Shown piece by piece: positions 9,201 to 18,100 of a stretch of DNA of 64,000 nt. Position numbers and translations under genes: made by a program. Each line of letters opens with the position of its first letter. Position 1 is the first letter of the stretch. The stretch lies in assembly GCF_022213065.1 (NCBI RefSeq), contig NZ_JAKLJA010000001.1:186001-250000 (forward strand), in the 5' to 3' direction. Origin of the DNA: Paraburkholderia tagetis. Lineage in GTDB: Bacteria; Pseudomonadota; Gammaproteobacteria; Burkholderiales; Burkholderiaceae. Under the pieces are notes generated by a model. It ran no database searches. It had not been told where the DNA came from and saw nothing but the letters and a program-made list of their open reading frames with translations.

Positions 9201-9850
9201 GTCAGGGCGACCAGTGGGTGCCGAACGAACTCGCGCCGCAGTCGCTGCAGTTCGACCCGAAGTTTCTCGCCATGCTGCGGCTCATCGGGCCGATGGGGGC
9301 TCGCCTCTATGCCCGGGGCGAGGCGGGTTACCACTTCGAGATCATGCCGCAGCCGACACCGGAAGTGACGCGCACGGAACTGACCGTGGATGGCAGTCAG
9401 GTCATCTACTTCAACCAGCGCGAAACCTGGACACCGCTTGCGTGGCCGGGTAACGGCCTGAACGGCCATGCGTCGCTGAACTGGCAGTCGCTGAACGGAG
9501 GGCTGCGTCTCGCTTTCGATGCCACGGGAGACTGGGCCTTCCTGCGGATGCTGGAGAAGGCCCGCGTGAAGGCGCTCGACGATACGCGCTACGAACTGGT
9601 TTGGACTGGGGGCGGGACCAGCGACGAAGCGAAGGCCGCGTCCGCTACGGGCGGAGCGACAGGCGCCACAAACGGCGATGCGGCAGCACCACTGCGCTAC
9701 ATCATGCGCGTGCAGGCGGGGGCGGGGCCGCTGGACTTGTTGAAGTTGCGCGGCTTCAAGATGCCGGAGCGCGTCTTCGTGACGGGCCGCGCTGGCGTAA
9801 TCACCGGATTGCCGTCCCTGCCACCCTTGCCCGCGGATTTACAGCCATGA
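6185..9850 (+). CDS. TssM/ImcF-related T6SS protein
   Basis: ATG 6185 gives 1221 residues. Two N-terminal membrane helices (about 24-47 and 62-82) and a third near 396-425 give the TssM topology: cytoplasmic insert, then a large periplasmic domain. The sequence after the third helix (GLSRNDDLLAALWQPYSIVA) and the C-terminal end (RGFKMPERVFVTGRAG) fit ImcF/VasK proteins. TssM bridges inner membrane and the TssJ/TssL complex in the T6SS. I find no GxxxxGKS/T loop in the cytoplasmic insert, unlike NTP-binding TssM forms. No other structural tss genes are nearby, so this is an accessory copy rather than the core apparatus. Confidence 0.75.
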   Translation: MTTPKNNLQILAPQAVAGNAATGLIAIWGLPLAALVVAIAALLLVWFQGDRLGIPNGVPRTLTVVTIPPLLVVVVAAHLFSVSTGAYAAAARLFRFKTGDQTKVAKSLKRDARLQRMVEELRVAHGWFWQRRLRWLLVNGTDERVEQVAPGLKQAGILHVDETILVHAAPDGIEAAKWLGQIRRLRHGRPVDGVVHVACAEDRDTELPRTLSGIATALGWAAPVTFLHPVEAQGSPSERFDAIGAFLPNDSRRQAQGAAAALPELLNEVEQTTAGAGVELCTRNSLRVTWMMEVSKYAGDHAGRIAASVAALAASNWLRSPLAGVLFAPVFPGTSAVPVPVANGGEGSVDGGASSGEAAEAPPMVTVIREQPAALLPVWREIAAGSPNYRGRRTKLYWPHALAWCTMAGAIVWIVLLMISGIGNRSLVKDDEAIADAALAATPGTPPALRAQLALQQEIETLEYRREHGAPWYLCAGLSRNDDLLAALWQPYSIVAARNLRQPIVQAIEGQLGAFSQVRADEQQSHDTQQQAYNRLKAYLMLATPARTDAPFVKAQLLAAWPAPVDMRAGEWLDISQRLAGFWADHLKAHPEWRISTSMPLVTQMRSTLVNQIGLAASDDVLYQRVLDEARGKYADISLATLLAGADAHGMFTTTQTVPGIFTRAAWEGVIEKSIDTAAKAPHVEGDWVLTGGQPTAQISATAVEGAVDSARTALDAKRDADDLRERLRTRYFTDYAAAWATLLNSFRWLPATSFSGVIDQLTRLTDAQTSPLLAVMKSVQYQGEAGRPSQALTDALVRKAQGLLGGSGSDTMQAPVVNPLDRSFGPLLALMGDANLAPDRSKAANGNAPNAAAFNGVSLSRVLTADTTVRLKLQQIQSSPDAQSMARALAQAVFQGKLSDLTQARDDAALTAASLGAQWAGFGQAMFVQPLDAAWQAVLQPAAASLNDAWRSGVAAPFQSSFASRYPFSPTTADASFAEFGRYVRPDTGLISRFIAGELSGVLKRQGDQWVPNELAPQSLQFDPKFLAMLRLIGPMGARLYARGEAGYHFEIMPQPTPEVTRTELTVDGSQVIYFNQRETWTPLAWPGNGLNGHASLNWQSLNGGLRLAFDATGDWAFLRMLEKARVKALDDTRYELVWTGGGTSDEAKAASATGGATGATNGDAAAPLRYIMRVQAGAGPLDLLKLRGFKMPERVFVTGRAGVITGLPSLPPLPADLQP

Positions 9851-9952
9851 CGGTACCCTGGAAACCGTGACAGGAAGTGAGGCGCCAGATGACACATTGA
9901 CTCTGGCGGACTATCGAACCGCTCGATCAGCATGAGCTTTTAAGGAGCAGAT

Positions 9953-10735
9953 ATGAATACATTTCCTGTCGACGATAGAGCCAACATTCTTCGCTACTTG
10001 GATCTGTACTCCGGAGAAGATACGTTTGATCCGCTGTTTTATATCCACGGGCTGGGATGCGCATCGAGCAGCGATTATCCACCAGTAGTCATCTCCGATT
10101 CATACTCGAAATGCAGATCGTTTCTGGTCGATCTCATGGGATCGGGCTTTAGCGACAAGCCGCAGGACGGGGAATACATCTCCGATGCGCAGGCAACCGT
10201 CTTGTCGAACTTCGTGGTGAGCCAGGGCTTCTCGAGCGTGAACCTGTTCGGCCATAGCGCAGGCGCATTCATTGCGCTGAAACTGGCGCGGCAACTACCG
10301 ATTCAGGTCGGCATGCTTGTCCTGTGCCAGCCAGGACTGACCAATTACGGTGTCGCCATGTTGTCCGAGATGACCTCGCAGACCGAAGCACAATTCGTCA
10401 ACGGAGGCTTTGCGCAATTGCTGGCGCAATTGAAAGCCCAAGGCGGCAATGATGCCTGGCTGGGGCCATTCTCCGTGGCTTCTCCTTATGCCATTTACCA
10501 ATGGGCCAGATCGGCCATCGACGATAATTCGAGCAATTGGCTCAATGATCTGGCTAATCTGAACGCCATAAAAGGGGTAATTCTCTCGGATACGGCAACG
10601 AGCGACGAAATTGCAAAGTTCGAGCAGGCCGGCTGTACCGTGGAACTCGTTGCCAACGCCGAACATATGGTTGCGTACGATAACCCCGATGGTCTGGCGT
10701 CGGCCATTTCGAATATTCTCAACCCGAGCCAATAG
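9953..10735 (+). CDS. Alpha/beta-hydrolase
   Basis: This is a 260-residue alpha/beta hydrolase of normal length. The oxyanion region is YIHGLG (residues 30-35) and the nucleophile elbow is GHSAG with Ser102. Likely partners are Asp213 and His238 (NAEHMVAYD). A good ribosome site (AAGGAG) lies 6 bases before the ATG. No signal peptide is seen, so it is cytoplasmic. The substrate cannot be told; such enzymes cleave esters, lactones or C-C bonds. It stands alone, facing cobA tail to tail with only 16 bases between stops. Confidence 0.75.
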   Translation: MNTFPVDDRANILRYLDLYSGEDTFDPLFYIHGLGCASSSDYPPVVISDSYSKCRSFLVDLMGSGFSDKPQDGEYISDAQATVLSNFVVSQGFSSVNLFGHSAGAFIALKLARQLPIQVGMLVLCQPGLTNYGVAMLSEMTSQTEAQFVNGGFAQLLAQLKAQGGNDAWLGPFSVASPYAIYQWARSAIDDNSSNWLNDLANLNAIKGVILSDTATSDEIAKFEQAGCTVELVANAEHMVAYDNPDGLASAISNILNPSQ

Positions 10736-10751
10736 AACGCATTCTCTCAGG

Positions 10752-11534
10752 CTACGCGCTTCGCAACACCGGCATCCCCGCCGCAAGCGCGCGAGCATCC
10801 TCATCGAACGCGGCCAGCGTGACGGCTTCTCCAATCGCATCGCCCACGAGAATGATGGCCGGGCTGCCGAACCCGGCTTGCGTCGCCATGGCGGCGAGGG
10901 TGCCGAGCGTGCCCGTCACGCGGCGCTCGTTCGCACTCCCGGCCCATTGCACCACGGCGGCCGGCGTCTCATTCGTAAGCGCTTGCGCGAGCGTCGCGCA
11001 CAGCCCCTCGATGCGGCTCATCCCCATATAGATGGCGAGCGTCATGCGCGTGGCCGCGAGCGCCTGCCAGTCCGGCTCGCTATGGTCGCGCAGATGCGCC
11101 GTCACGAAGATCACGCCCTGGCAATGGTCGCGATGCGTGAGCGAGACCCCCAGGCCTGCTGCCGCCGCGAACGCCGACGACACGCCGTTGATGATCTCCA
11201 CCGGAATTTGCGCGCGCCGCAGCGCCGCGAGTTCTTCGCCCGCGCGGCCGAAGAGCAGGGCGTCGCCGCCTTTCACGCGCACCACATCGAGGCCCTTGCG
11301 CGCATAGCGCTGCATGAGCCGCTCGATGAACGCCTGCGGCGTGGAGCGGCAGCCGCCGCGCTTGCCCACCTTGATCACGCGCGCCTGCGGGGCGAGCGAG
11401 GCGATCTCGGGATTCACGAGGTCGTCGAGCAGCACGACGTCGGCGCGGGCGAGCGCCCTGGCCGCCTTCAGCGTGAGCAGGTCGAGGTCGCCCGGACCCG
11501 CGCTCAATAAGGTGACCTTGCCCGTTGCGTTCAT
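10752..11534 (-). CDS. cobA: Uroporphyrinogen-III C-methyltransferase (SUMT)
   Basis: The 260-residue protein starts MNATGKVTLLSAGPGDLDLL, the SAM-binding GPGD signature of tetrapyrrole methylases, and has GGDALLFGRAGEE and the inner loop NGVSSAFAAA. It methylates uroporphyrinogen III at C2 and C7 to precorrin-2, the precursor of siroheme. It is a single-domain CobA, not the CysG fusion. It is divergent from nirB, whose siroheme it helps supply, so co-control through the shared 521-base region is likely. The reading frame could extend upstream to 11789, but the ATG at 11534 begins the conserved domain and has AAAGGA in front. Confidence 0.9.
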   Translation of the reverse strand: MNATGKVTLLSAGPGDLDLLTLKAARALARADVVLLDDLVNPEIASLAPQARVIKVGKRGGCRSTPQAFIERLMQRYARKGLDVVRVKGGDALLFGRAGEELAALRRAQIPVEIINGVSSAFAAAAGLGVSLTHRDHCQGVIFVTAHLRDHSEPDWQALAATRMTLAIYMGMSRIEGLCATLAQALTNETPAAVVQWAGSANERRVTGTLGTLAAMATQAGFGSPAIILVGDAIGEAVTLAAFDEDARALAAGMPVLRSA

Positions 11535-11732
11535 GTTTGTCCTTTCGCGTTCATTCGTTTGCTGCGTGGCGCGCGTGTGGCAGTCGCCAGCGCGTTCGCT
11601 GCGGCAGCGTTGCCGCTCGTGTCCCGTTATGCAAGTTCCAGACCAGCGCGTAATACGTCGATTAAAAGTCGCTCGATGCACCACCTTCGCCGGTTCCGGC
11701 GGGGCGAGTGCATCGCCATGGGGCATCGAAAG

Positions 11733-11770
11733 CGCACAGCGAGCGTGCTGCGGGGCACCAAACTTGTGCC
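11733..11770 (+). promoter_or_regulatory. Two NtrC-like enhancer dyads
   Basis: Two GCAC-N7-GTGC dyads occur in tandem: GCACAGCGAGCGTGC at 11734-11748, and GGCACCAAACTTGTGCC at 11754-11770. The spacing matches the NtrC consensus TGCACC-N5-GGTGCA. Their centres are about 21 bases apart, roughly two helical turns, on the same face of the DNA, and about 100 bases upstream of the sigma-54 promoter. This is the classical arrangement for an NtrC dimer pair. Inferred by eye. Confidence 0.55.
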
Positions 11771-11868
11771 GGGCTACATCGCGACGCACCGATGCATCGC
11801 GCTAGCCCGGTTGCCGGGAAATTCGTGCAGGCCCCCGCTGCGCAGGGCTCTCAGCGATTTCTCGCGAA

Positions 11869-11884
11869 TTGGCACGGTGCTTGC
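11869..11884 (+). promoter_or_regulatory. Sigma-54 promoter of the nirBD-nasA operon
   Basis: TTGGCACGGTGCTTGC contains the complete -24/-12 consensus TGGCACG-N4-TTGC. Transcription would start near 11896, a few bases before the first ANTAR hairpin at 11902. Sigma-54 control of nitrate assimilation by NtrC is well established, and NtrC-like dyads lie upstream. Confidence 0.75.
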
Positions 11885-11901
11885 GTAACCCTTAGCGAAC
11901 A

Positions 11902-11989
11902 GGATCAACGGCGATCCGGCGGCCGGCGATCCGGCTGCGATGTTGCAGTGTGGCAGTGCAAATCGATGAATCTCAGGACAACGGCGTCC
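11902..11989 (+). promoter_or_regulatory. ANTAR-type antiterminator target (two AACGGC hexaloop hairpins)
   Basis: Hairpin P1 is GGATC-AACGGC-GATCC at 11902-11917. Hairpin P2 is GGAC-AACGGC-GTCC at 11976-11989. Both have the same six-base loop with A at position 1 and G at position 4, which I recall as the defining feature of RNAs bound by ANTAR proteins such as NasR, NasT and AmiR. The 3' half of P2 (GGCGTCC) is also the left arm of the terminator at 11983-12035, so forming P2 excludes the terminator. The ANTAR protein itself is not in the window. Confidence 0.8.
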
Positions 11990-12035
11990 CACGAGTCTGG
12001 CTCCTCGCGAGCTGGATCCGCGGGACGCCTTTTTT
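11983..12035 (+). terminator. Attenuator terminator in the nirB leader
   Basis: The arms GGCGTCCC (11983-11990) and GGGACGCC (12022-12029) form an 8-bp stem followed at once by six T residues (12030-12035). It lies only 20 bases before the nirB ATG, so it must be conditional. Its left arm is shared with ANTAR hairpin P2, giving a simple switch between termination and read-through. Confidence 0.85.
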
Positions 12036-12055
12036 ATTTAGCAGGGTGTACAGGC

Positions 12056-14680
12056 ATGACGCAATCAACGCTCGCAGTGGACGGTCTGGACGTCGTCGTC
12101 ATTGGTCACGGCATGGTGGGCCACAAATTTCTGGAGTGCGTGCTCGCGGACGCCGCGCAAAGCGCGCTCAATGTGCGCGTAACGGTGCTCTGCGAAGAGC
12201 CGCGTCCCGCTTACGACCGCGTGCATCTCTCCGAATTCTTCGCCGGCAAGTCCGCCGAGGATCTCTCGCTCGTGAGCGAGGGCTTCTTCGAGCGCGACGA
12301 CGTTCGCCAGCGCGTGCGCCTCGTGCTCGACGCGAAGGCCGTCTCGATCGACCGCGCCGCGCGTACCGTGAGCGTGTCCAATGGCGAGACGCTTTCGTAC
12401 GACAAGCTCGTGATCGCCACCGGGTCGTCGCCGTTCGTGCCGCCCATCGCGGGCAACGATCGTGCGGACTGCTTCGTTTATCGCACCATCGAAGATCTCG
12501 AAGCGATGCAGGCACGCGGTGCCAGCGCGAAGTCGGGCGTGGTGGTGGGCGGCGGCCTGCTCGGCCTCGAATGCGCGAAGGCCCTGCGCGATCTGGGGCT
12601 CGACACGCACGTGGTCGAATTCGCGCCGCGCCTGATGACCGTGCAGGTCGACGAAGACGGCGGCCGCATGCTGCGCGGCAAGATCGAAGCGCTGGGCGTG
12701 AGCGTGCATACGCACAAGAACACCACGTCGATCGTGGATGGCGAAAGCGCGGCGAACCGCATGGTGTTCGCCGATGGCACGCATCTCGAAGCCGACATGA
12801 TCGTGTTCTCCGCCGGCATTCGCCCGCGTGACGAAATCGCGCGCGCCTGCGGCCTCGAAGTGGGCGCACGCGGCGGCATCGTCATCGACGACGCCTGCCG
12901 CACCAGCGACCCCGACATCTACGCGATTGGCGAATGTGCGCTGTGGCAAGGCCAGATTTTCGGGCTCGTGGCGCCGGGCTACGACATGGCGCGCCTCGTC
13001 GCGAAGACGCTCGTTGGCGCCGCGAACGAAGCGGCACGCTTCGAGGGCGCGGACATGAGCACGAAGCTCAAGCTGATGGGCGTGGACGTGGCGAGCATCG
13101 GCGACGCGCACGGCAAGACGCCGGGCAGCCGCTCGTATCGCTTCGCCGACGAACGCCGCGAGGTCTACAAGAAGATCGTGGTGTCCGAATGCGGCAAGCA
13201 ATTGCTCGGCGCGGTGATGGTGGGCGACGCGGGCGAATACGGCACGCTGCTGCAGATGATGCTCAACGGCATCGAGTTGCCGGAATCGCCCGAATTCCTG
13301 ATCCTTCCACAAGCCGATGGCAAGGCGAAGCCCGCGCTTGGCGTGGAGGCGCTGCCCGAGGGCGCGCAGATCTGTTCGTGCAACAACGTCTCGAAGGCGC
13401 AGATCTGCTCGGCGGTGCGCGAAGGCGCCACGAGCATCGGCGCGATGAAGGCCGCCACCTGTGCGGGTGCGTCGTGCGGCGGTTGCGTGCCGCTCGTCAC
13501 GCAGATCATGAAGTCGGAGATGCAGCGCCAGGGCGTGGCCGTCAACAATCACCTCTGCGAGCATTTCCCGTATTCGCGCCAGGAGCTTTATCACCTCGTG
13601 CGCGTGGAAAACATCAAGACCTTCGGCGATCTGCTCGCGAAGCACGGTCGCGGGCTCGGCTGCGATATCTGCAAGCCTGCGGTGGGCGGCATTCTGGCTT
13701 CGTGCTGGAACGAGTTCGTGCTCAAGAAGGAGCACGCGAGCCTGCAGGATTCGAACGACTACTACCTCGCCAACATCCAGCGCGACGGCACCTATTCGGT
13801 CGTGCCGCGCATGCCGGGCGGCGAGGTCACGCCCGAAGGTCTCATCGCCGTGGGCATGGTGGCGAAGAAGTATGGCCTCTATACGAAGATCACGGGCGGC
13901 CAGCGGGTGGATCTGTTCGGTGCGCGCGTCGAGCAGTTGCCGTTCATCTGGGAAGCGCTGATCGATGCGGGCTTCGAGTCGGGGCACGCGTATGGCAAGG
14001 CCGTGCGTACCGTGAAGTCGTGCGTGGGCTCGACGTGGTGCCGTTACGGCGTGGGCGATTCGGTCGGGCTCGCGATCGAAGTGGAGAACCGCTACAAGGG
14101 TCTGCGCGCGCCGCACAAGATCAAGTTCGGCGTCTCGGGCTGCACGCGCGAATGTGCGGAGGCGCAGGGCAAGGACATCGGCATCATCGCCACGGAGCGG
14201 GGCTGGAATCTCTACGTGTGCGGCAATGGCGGCATGAAGCCGCGTCACGCCGAACTGCTCGCGTCCGATCTCGACCGCGCCACGCTGATCCGCTACATCG
14301 ACCGCTTCCTGATGCTCTACGTGCGCACGGCGGATCGCCTGCAGCGCACGAGCGTGTGGCGCGACAACCTCGAAGGCGGTCTCGACTATCTGATCGACGT
14401 GGTCGTGCACGACAAGCTGGGTCTCGCCGCCGAGCTCGAAGCGGAGATGCAGCTCGTGGTGGACACCTACGAGTGCGAGTGGAAGAAGGCCGTAACCGAT
14501 CCGCTGACGCGCCGGCGTTTCCGCCACTTCGTCAACAGCGATGCGGGCGACCAGCACGTGACGTTCGTCGAGGAGCGCGGCCAGATTCGTCCGGCCACGC
14601 CCGAGGAACGCGAGCAGATTCCGGTGCGCGCGCAGCACGAGGCGCTTGCTGAAATTCCAGTCGTCGTCGAAGCCGTTTGA
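12056..14680 (+). CDS. nirB: Assimilatory nitrite reductase (NADH), large subunit
   Basis: I chose ATG 12056, the first start after the leader terminator; it gives 874 residues, normal for NirB. Order of domains: FAD/NAD Rossmann folds (VVVIGHGMVGHKF near the start, VVVGGGLLGLECAK in the middle), a BFD-like [2Fe-2S] domain (CSCNNVSKAQIC, then CAGASCGGC), and a C-terminal siroheme/4Fe-4S reductase domain (SCVGSTWCRYG and SGCTRECAEAQGKD). It reduces nitrite to ammonium with NADH in the cytoplasm. It is the first gene of the operon with nirD and the nitrate reductase, and expression should need nitrogen limitation plus nitrate. Confidence 0.95.
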   Translation: MTQSTLAVDGLDVVVIGHGMVGHKFLECVLADAAQSALNVRVTVLCEEPRPAYDRVHLSEFFAGKSAEDLSLVSEGFFERDDVRQRVRLVLDAKAVSIDRAARTVSVSNGETLSYDKLVIATGSSPFVPPIAGNDRADCFVYRTIEDLEAMQARGASAKSGVVVGGGLLGLECAKALRDLGLDTHVVEFAPRLMTVQVDEDGGRMLRGKIEALGVSVHTHKNTTSIVDGESAANRMVFADGTHLEADMIVFSAGIRPRDEIARACGLEVGARGGIVIDDACRTSDPDIYAIGECALWQGQIFGLVAPGYDMARLVAKTLVGAANEAARFEGADMSTKLKLMGVDVASIGDAHGKTPGSRSYRFADERREVYKKIVVSECGKQLLGAVMVGDAGEYGTLLQMMLNGIELPESPEFLILPQADGKAKPALGVEALPEGAQICSCNNVSKAQICSAVREGATSIGAMKAATCAGASCGGCVPLVTQIMKSEMQRQGVAVNNHLCEHFPYSRQELYHLVRVENIKTFGDLLAKHGRGLGCDICKPAVGGILASCWNEFVLKKEHASLQDSNDYYLANIQRDGTYSVVPRMPGGEVTPEGLIAVGMVAKKYGLYTKITGGQRVDLFGARVEQLPFIWEALIDAGFESGHAYGKAVRTVKSCVGSTWCRYGVGDSVGLAIEVENRYKGLRAPHKIKFGVSGCTRECAEAQGKDIGIIATERGWNLYVCGNGGMKPRHAELLASDLDRATLIRYIDRFLMLYVRTADRLQRTSVWRDNLEGGLDYLIDVVVHDKLGLAAELEAEMQLVVDTYECEWKKAVTDPLTRRRFRHFVNSDAGDQHVTFVEERGQIRPATPEEREQIPVRAQHEALAEIPVVVEAV

Positions 14681-14716
14681 ATCTTCTTGAATCCGTTCAC
14701 ATACCAGGAGTACGAA

Positions 14717-15076
14717 ATGAGCCACGTCGCTAGCAATGCCATCGCGCAAGACACTTGGGTGCCTGTGTGCAAGCTCGATGAGATCGTGCCCAATACGGGC
14801 GTGTGCGCGCTCGTGAAAGGCGAGCAGATCGCGGTGTTCCATATCGACGACGGCGACGCGCGCGTGTTCGCCATCGGCAACTACGACCCGAACTCGCAGG
14901 CGGCCGTGCTCTCGCGCGGGCTCGTGGGCAGTCTCGGCGAGCGCATCGTCGTGGCGTCGCCGATCTACAAGCATCACTTCGATCTTTCGACCGGCGAGTG
15001 CCTCGAAGATCCCGTGCGCTCGGTGAATGCGTTCTCCGCGCGTGTGGAGGATGGGCACGTCTGGGTTTCGGCCTGA
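14717..15076 (+). CDS. nirD: Nitrite reductase small subunit
   Basis: The 119-residue protein starts 36 bases after nirB with a good AGGAG site. It is a Rieske-fold protein: NYDPNSQAAVLSRGLVG and PIYKHHFDLSTGECLEDP are typical of NirD. The Cys-His cluster ligands of true Rieske proteins are absent, as in enterobacterial NirD, so no iron-sulfur centre is expected. It partners NirB in the NADH-dependent reduction of nitrite. Confidence 0.93.
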   Translation: MSHVASNAIAQDTWVPVCKLDEIVPNTGVCALVKGEQIAVFHIDDGDARVFAIGNYDPNSQAAVLSRGLVGSLGERIVVASPIYKHHFDLSTGECLEDPVRSVNAFSARVEDGHVWVSA

Positions 15077-15116
15077 TTTTTCCGGTGTTTTCTCTGGCTA
15101 CGAGTTCGAATCGCGC

Positions 15117-18100
15117 ATGATCGAAAAGAGCGTCAAGACCGTTTGTCCGTACTGCGGCGTGGGCTGTGGAATGGTGCTGCACGTCCAGGACGGCGAGGTC
15201 ACGAAGATCTCGGGCGACACCGAGCACCCGAGCAACTTCGGGCGCTTGTGCACCAAGGGCTCTTCGGCGCACGTGGCGCTGCGCAAGTCCGGGCGGCTCG
15301 AACGCGCATTCGTGCGCCACGCACGCGACGAAGATCCCGTGCCGCTGCCGCTCGCGCAGGCGATCGCCGACACGGCGCGGCGCCTGCGCGAGACGCTCGA
15401 CGCGCACGGCCCGGATGCGCTCTCGTTCTATGTGTCGGGCCAGATGTCGATCGAGGCGCAGTACCTCGTGAACAAGCTCGCGAAGGGCTTTGTCGGCACC
15501 AACAACATCGAATCGAATTCGCGGTTGTGCATGGCGAGCGCGGGCAGTGGCTACAAGCTTTCGCTGGGTGCGGACGGGCCACCCGGCTCGTATCAGGATT
15601 TCGACAAGGCCAACCTGTTCTTCGTGATCGGCTCGAACATGGCGGACTGCCATCCGATCCTGTTCCTGCGCATGATGGACCGCGTGAAGGCCGGCGCGAA
15701 ACTGATCGTGGTGGACCCGCGCCGTAGCGCGACGGCCGAAAAGGCTTCGCTGTTTTTGCAGATCAAGGCGGGCACGGATCTCGCCCTGCTCAATGGCCTG
15801 CTGTACCTGCTGCACGAGAACGGCCACACCGACGCGGCCTTCATCGCGCAGCACACCCACGGTTGGGACGCGATGCCGGGCTTTCTTGGCGACTACACGC
15901 CGGAAAAAGTCGCGGCCATCACGGGGCTCGCAGAGGCCGATATCCGCCGCGCGGCGCAGATGATTGGCGAAGCGCCCGAGTGGATGAGCTGCTGGACCAT
16001 GGGCCTGAACCAGAGCACGCACGGCACGTGGAACACGAATGCCATCTGCAATCTGCATCTGGCGACGGGCAAGATCTGCCGCCCCGGCAGCGGACCGTTC
16101 TCGCTCACGGGCCAACCCAATGCGATGGGCGGGCGCGAAATGGGCTATATGGGGCCCGGCTTGCCGGGCCAGCGCTCGGTGCTCTCCGAAGAAGACCGCG
16201 CCTTTGTGGAAGATCTCTGGCGCGTGCCGCCGGGCACGCTCACGACTCGGCTCGGCGGCGGCACGATCGACATGTTCTCGCGCATGGCGGCGGGGGAGAT
16301 CAAGGCATGCTGGATCATCTGCACGAATCCGGTGGCCTCGGTCGCGAACCGGCAGACCGTGATGGCGGGCTTGCGCGCGGCCGAGCTTGTGATCGCGCAG
16401 GACGCTTTTCTGGACACCGAAACGAATTCGTTCGCCGATGTCCTGCTGCCGGGCGCGCTCTGGGCCGAGGCCGAGGGCGTGATGATCAATTCCGAGCGCA
16501 ACATGACGCTCATGCAGCAGGCGGTCGAGCCGCCCGGCGAGGCTTTGCCTGACTGGCAGATCATCGCGCGCGTGGCCCGTGCGATGGGCTTTGAGGCGGC
16601 GTTTGATTATGCGAGCGCGGCGGAAGTGTTCGAGGAGATCGTGGCGTTCTCGAACCCGAAGACGGGCTACGATCTGCGCGGCGCGAATCACGCGAAGCTG
16701 CGCGAGACGCCGCTGCAATGGCCCTGTCCGCCGGAGCCACGCGACGCGCAGGGTGACCGCAATCCCATTCGCTATCTGAACGATGGCGTGAGCCAGATTC
16801 TGCGCGAAGACGAGGACGGCAGCCGCCCCCGTATCGCTTTTCCCACGGCGCATGGCAAGGGCGTGTTCTTCGCGCGGCCGCACGTGGCGCCCGCCGAATT
16901 GCCCGATGGCACGTTCCCCATCGTCTTCAATACGGGGCGCGTGCAGCATCAATGGCACACCATGACGAAGACCGGCAAGGTGGCCATGCTCAACAAGCTC
17001 AATCCGGCACCGTTCATCGAGATCCATCCCGAGGATGCGAGCGCGCTCGGTGTCGCGGCGAAGGACCGTGTGGAGGTGCGTTCGCGGCGCGGGCGCGTGG
17101 TGCTGCCCGCCGTGGTGACCGATCGCGTGCAACCCGGCAACTGCTTCGCGCCGATGCACTGGAACGACGTATTCGGCGACGACCTGTGCGTGAACGCGGT
17201 CACGAGCGATGCGATCGACGAATTTTCTCAGCAACCCGAACTGAAATTCTGTGCCGTTGCGCTTGCGCGCGTGGCGCCTGAGCCAGACCTTCTCCTGTCC
17301 GACGCGCCTGACGCGCGCGACCAGCGCGAGGTCGGCGTGGCTCATCCGTCCCTGGAACTCGACATGTCCCGAATCGATGCGTTTGCGAATCTACTCGACC
17401 TCGGCGAGGTGGCCGCGCCGGAACTCAACGACACGGAGCGGCTTTACCTCGCGGGCTTCGTCGGCGGGCTGCGTTCGTCGAAGGGCGAGGCGCGGGGCAG
17501 CGCCGTTGCGGTGCCCATGCTCCCCGCGCACGCACCGTTTCCCGCGAGCACGCGCGCCTGGCTCGACGGGCTGCTGGCCGGGCTGTTCAGCCGTGGCGAG
17601 GCACACATGGCGCCTGCGCTCGAAGCGGGGCATCTTCAGAACGATAAGCAGGACGAAAAGCAGGACGAAAAGCCAGGCATCGTGCGCATCGCCCATACGC
17701 GTCCGAAGGTGGTTCTGCTGTGGGCGTCGCAGACGGGCAACGCGGAGTCGCTCGTCGAACGCTACGCCATGCAACTGATGGAGTCGGGCTTCGAGATCCG
17801 CACCGCGTGCATGGCCGACTACGCGCTTACGAATCTCGAGAAGGCGCAATACGTGCTGCTCATGACGAGCACCTTCGGCGACGGCGATGCGCCCGACAAC
17901 GGCGAGCCGTTCTGGACCGCGCTCAAGGCGGAGCATGCGCCGCGCCTGCCCGGGCTGCGCTATGCCGTGCTCGCGCTCGGCGACCGCAACTACGACCAGT
18001 TCTGCGGCCACGGCCGCAATCTCGACGCGCGGCTCGAAGCGCTCGGTGCGCAACGGCTGATGGCACGCGTGGAGTGCGACACGGACTACCAGAACGATGC

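Noticed and set aside
12065..15058. 997-codon open frame on the minus strand across nirB and nirD
   Set aside because: It is the mirror of GC-rich codon use in clearly recognisable nirB; the translation is rich in Arg, His and Ala with no domain.
14730..17345. 871-codon minus-strand frame across the nitrate reductase gene
   Set aside because: Shadow of nasA on the other strand with low-complexity Arg/His/Ala composition.
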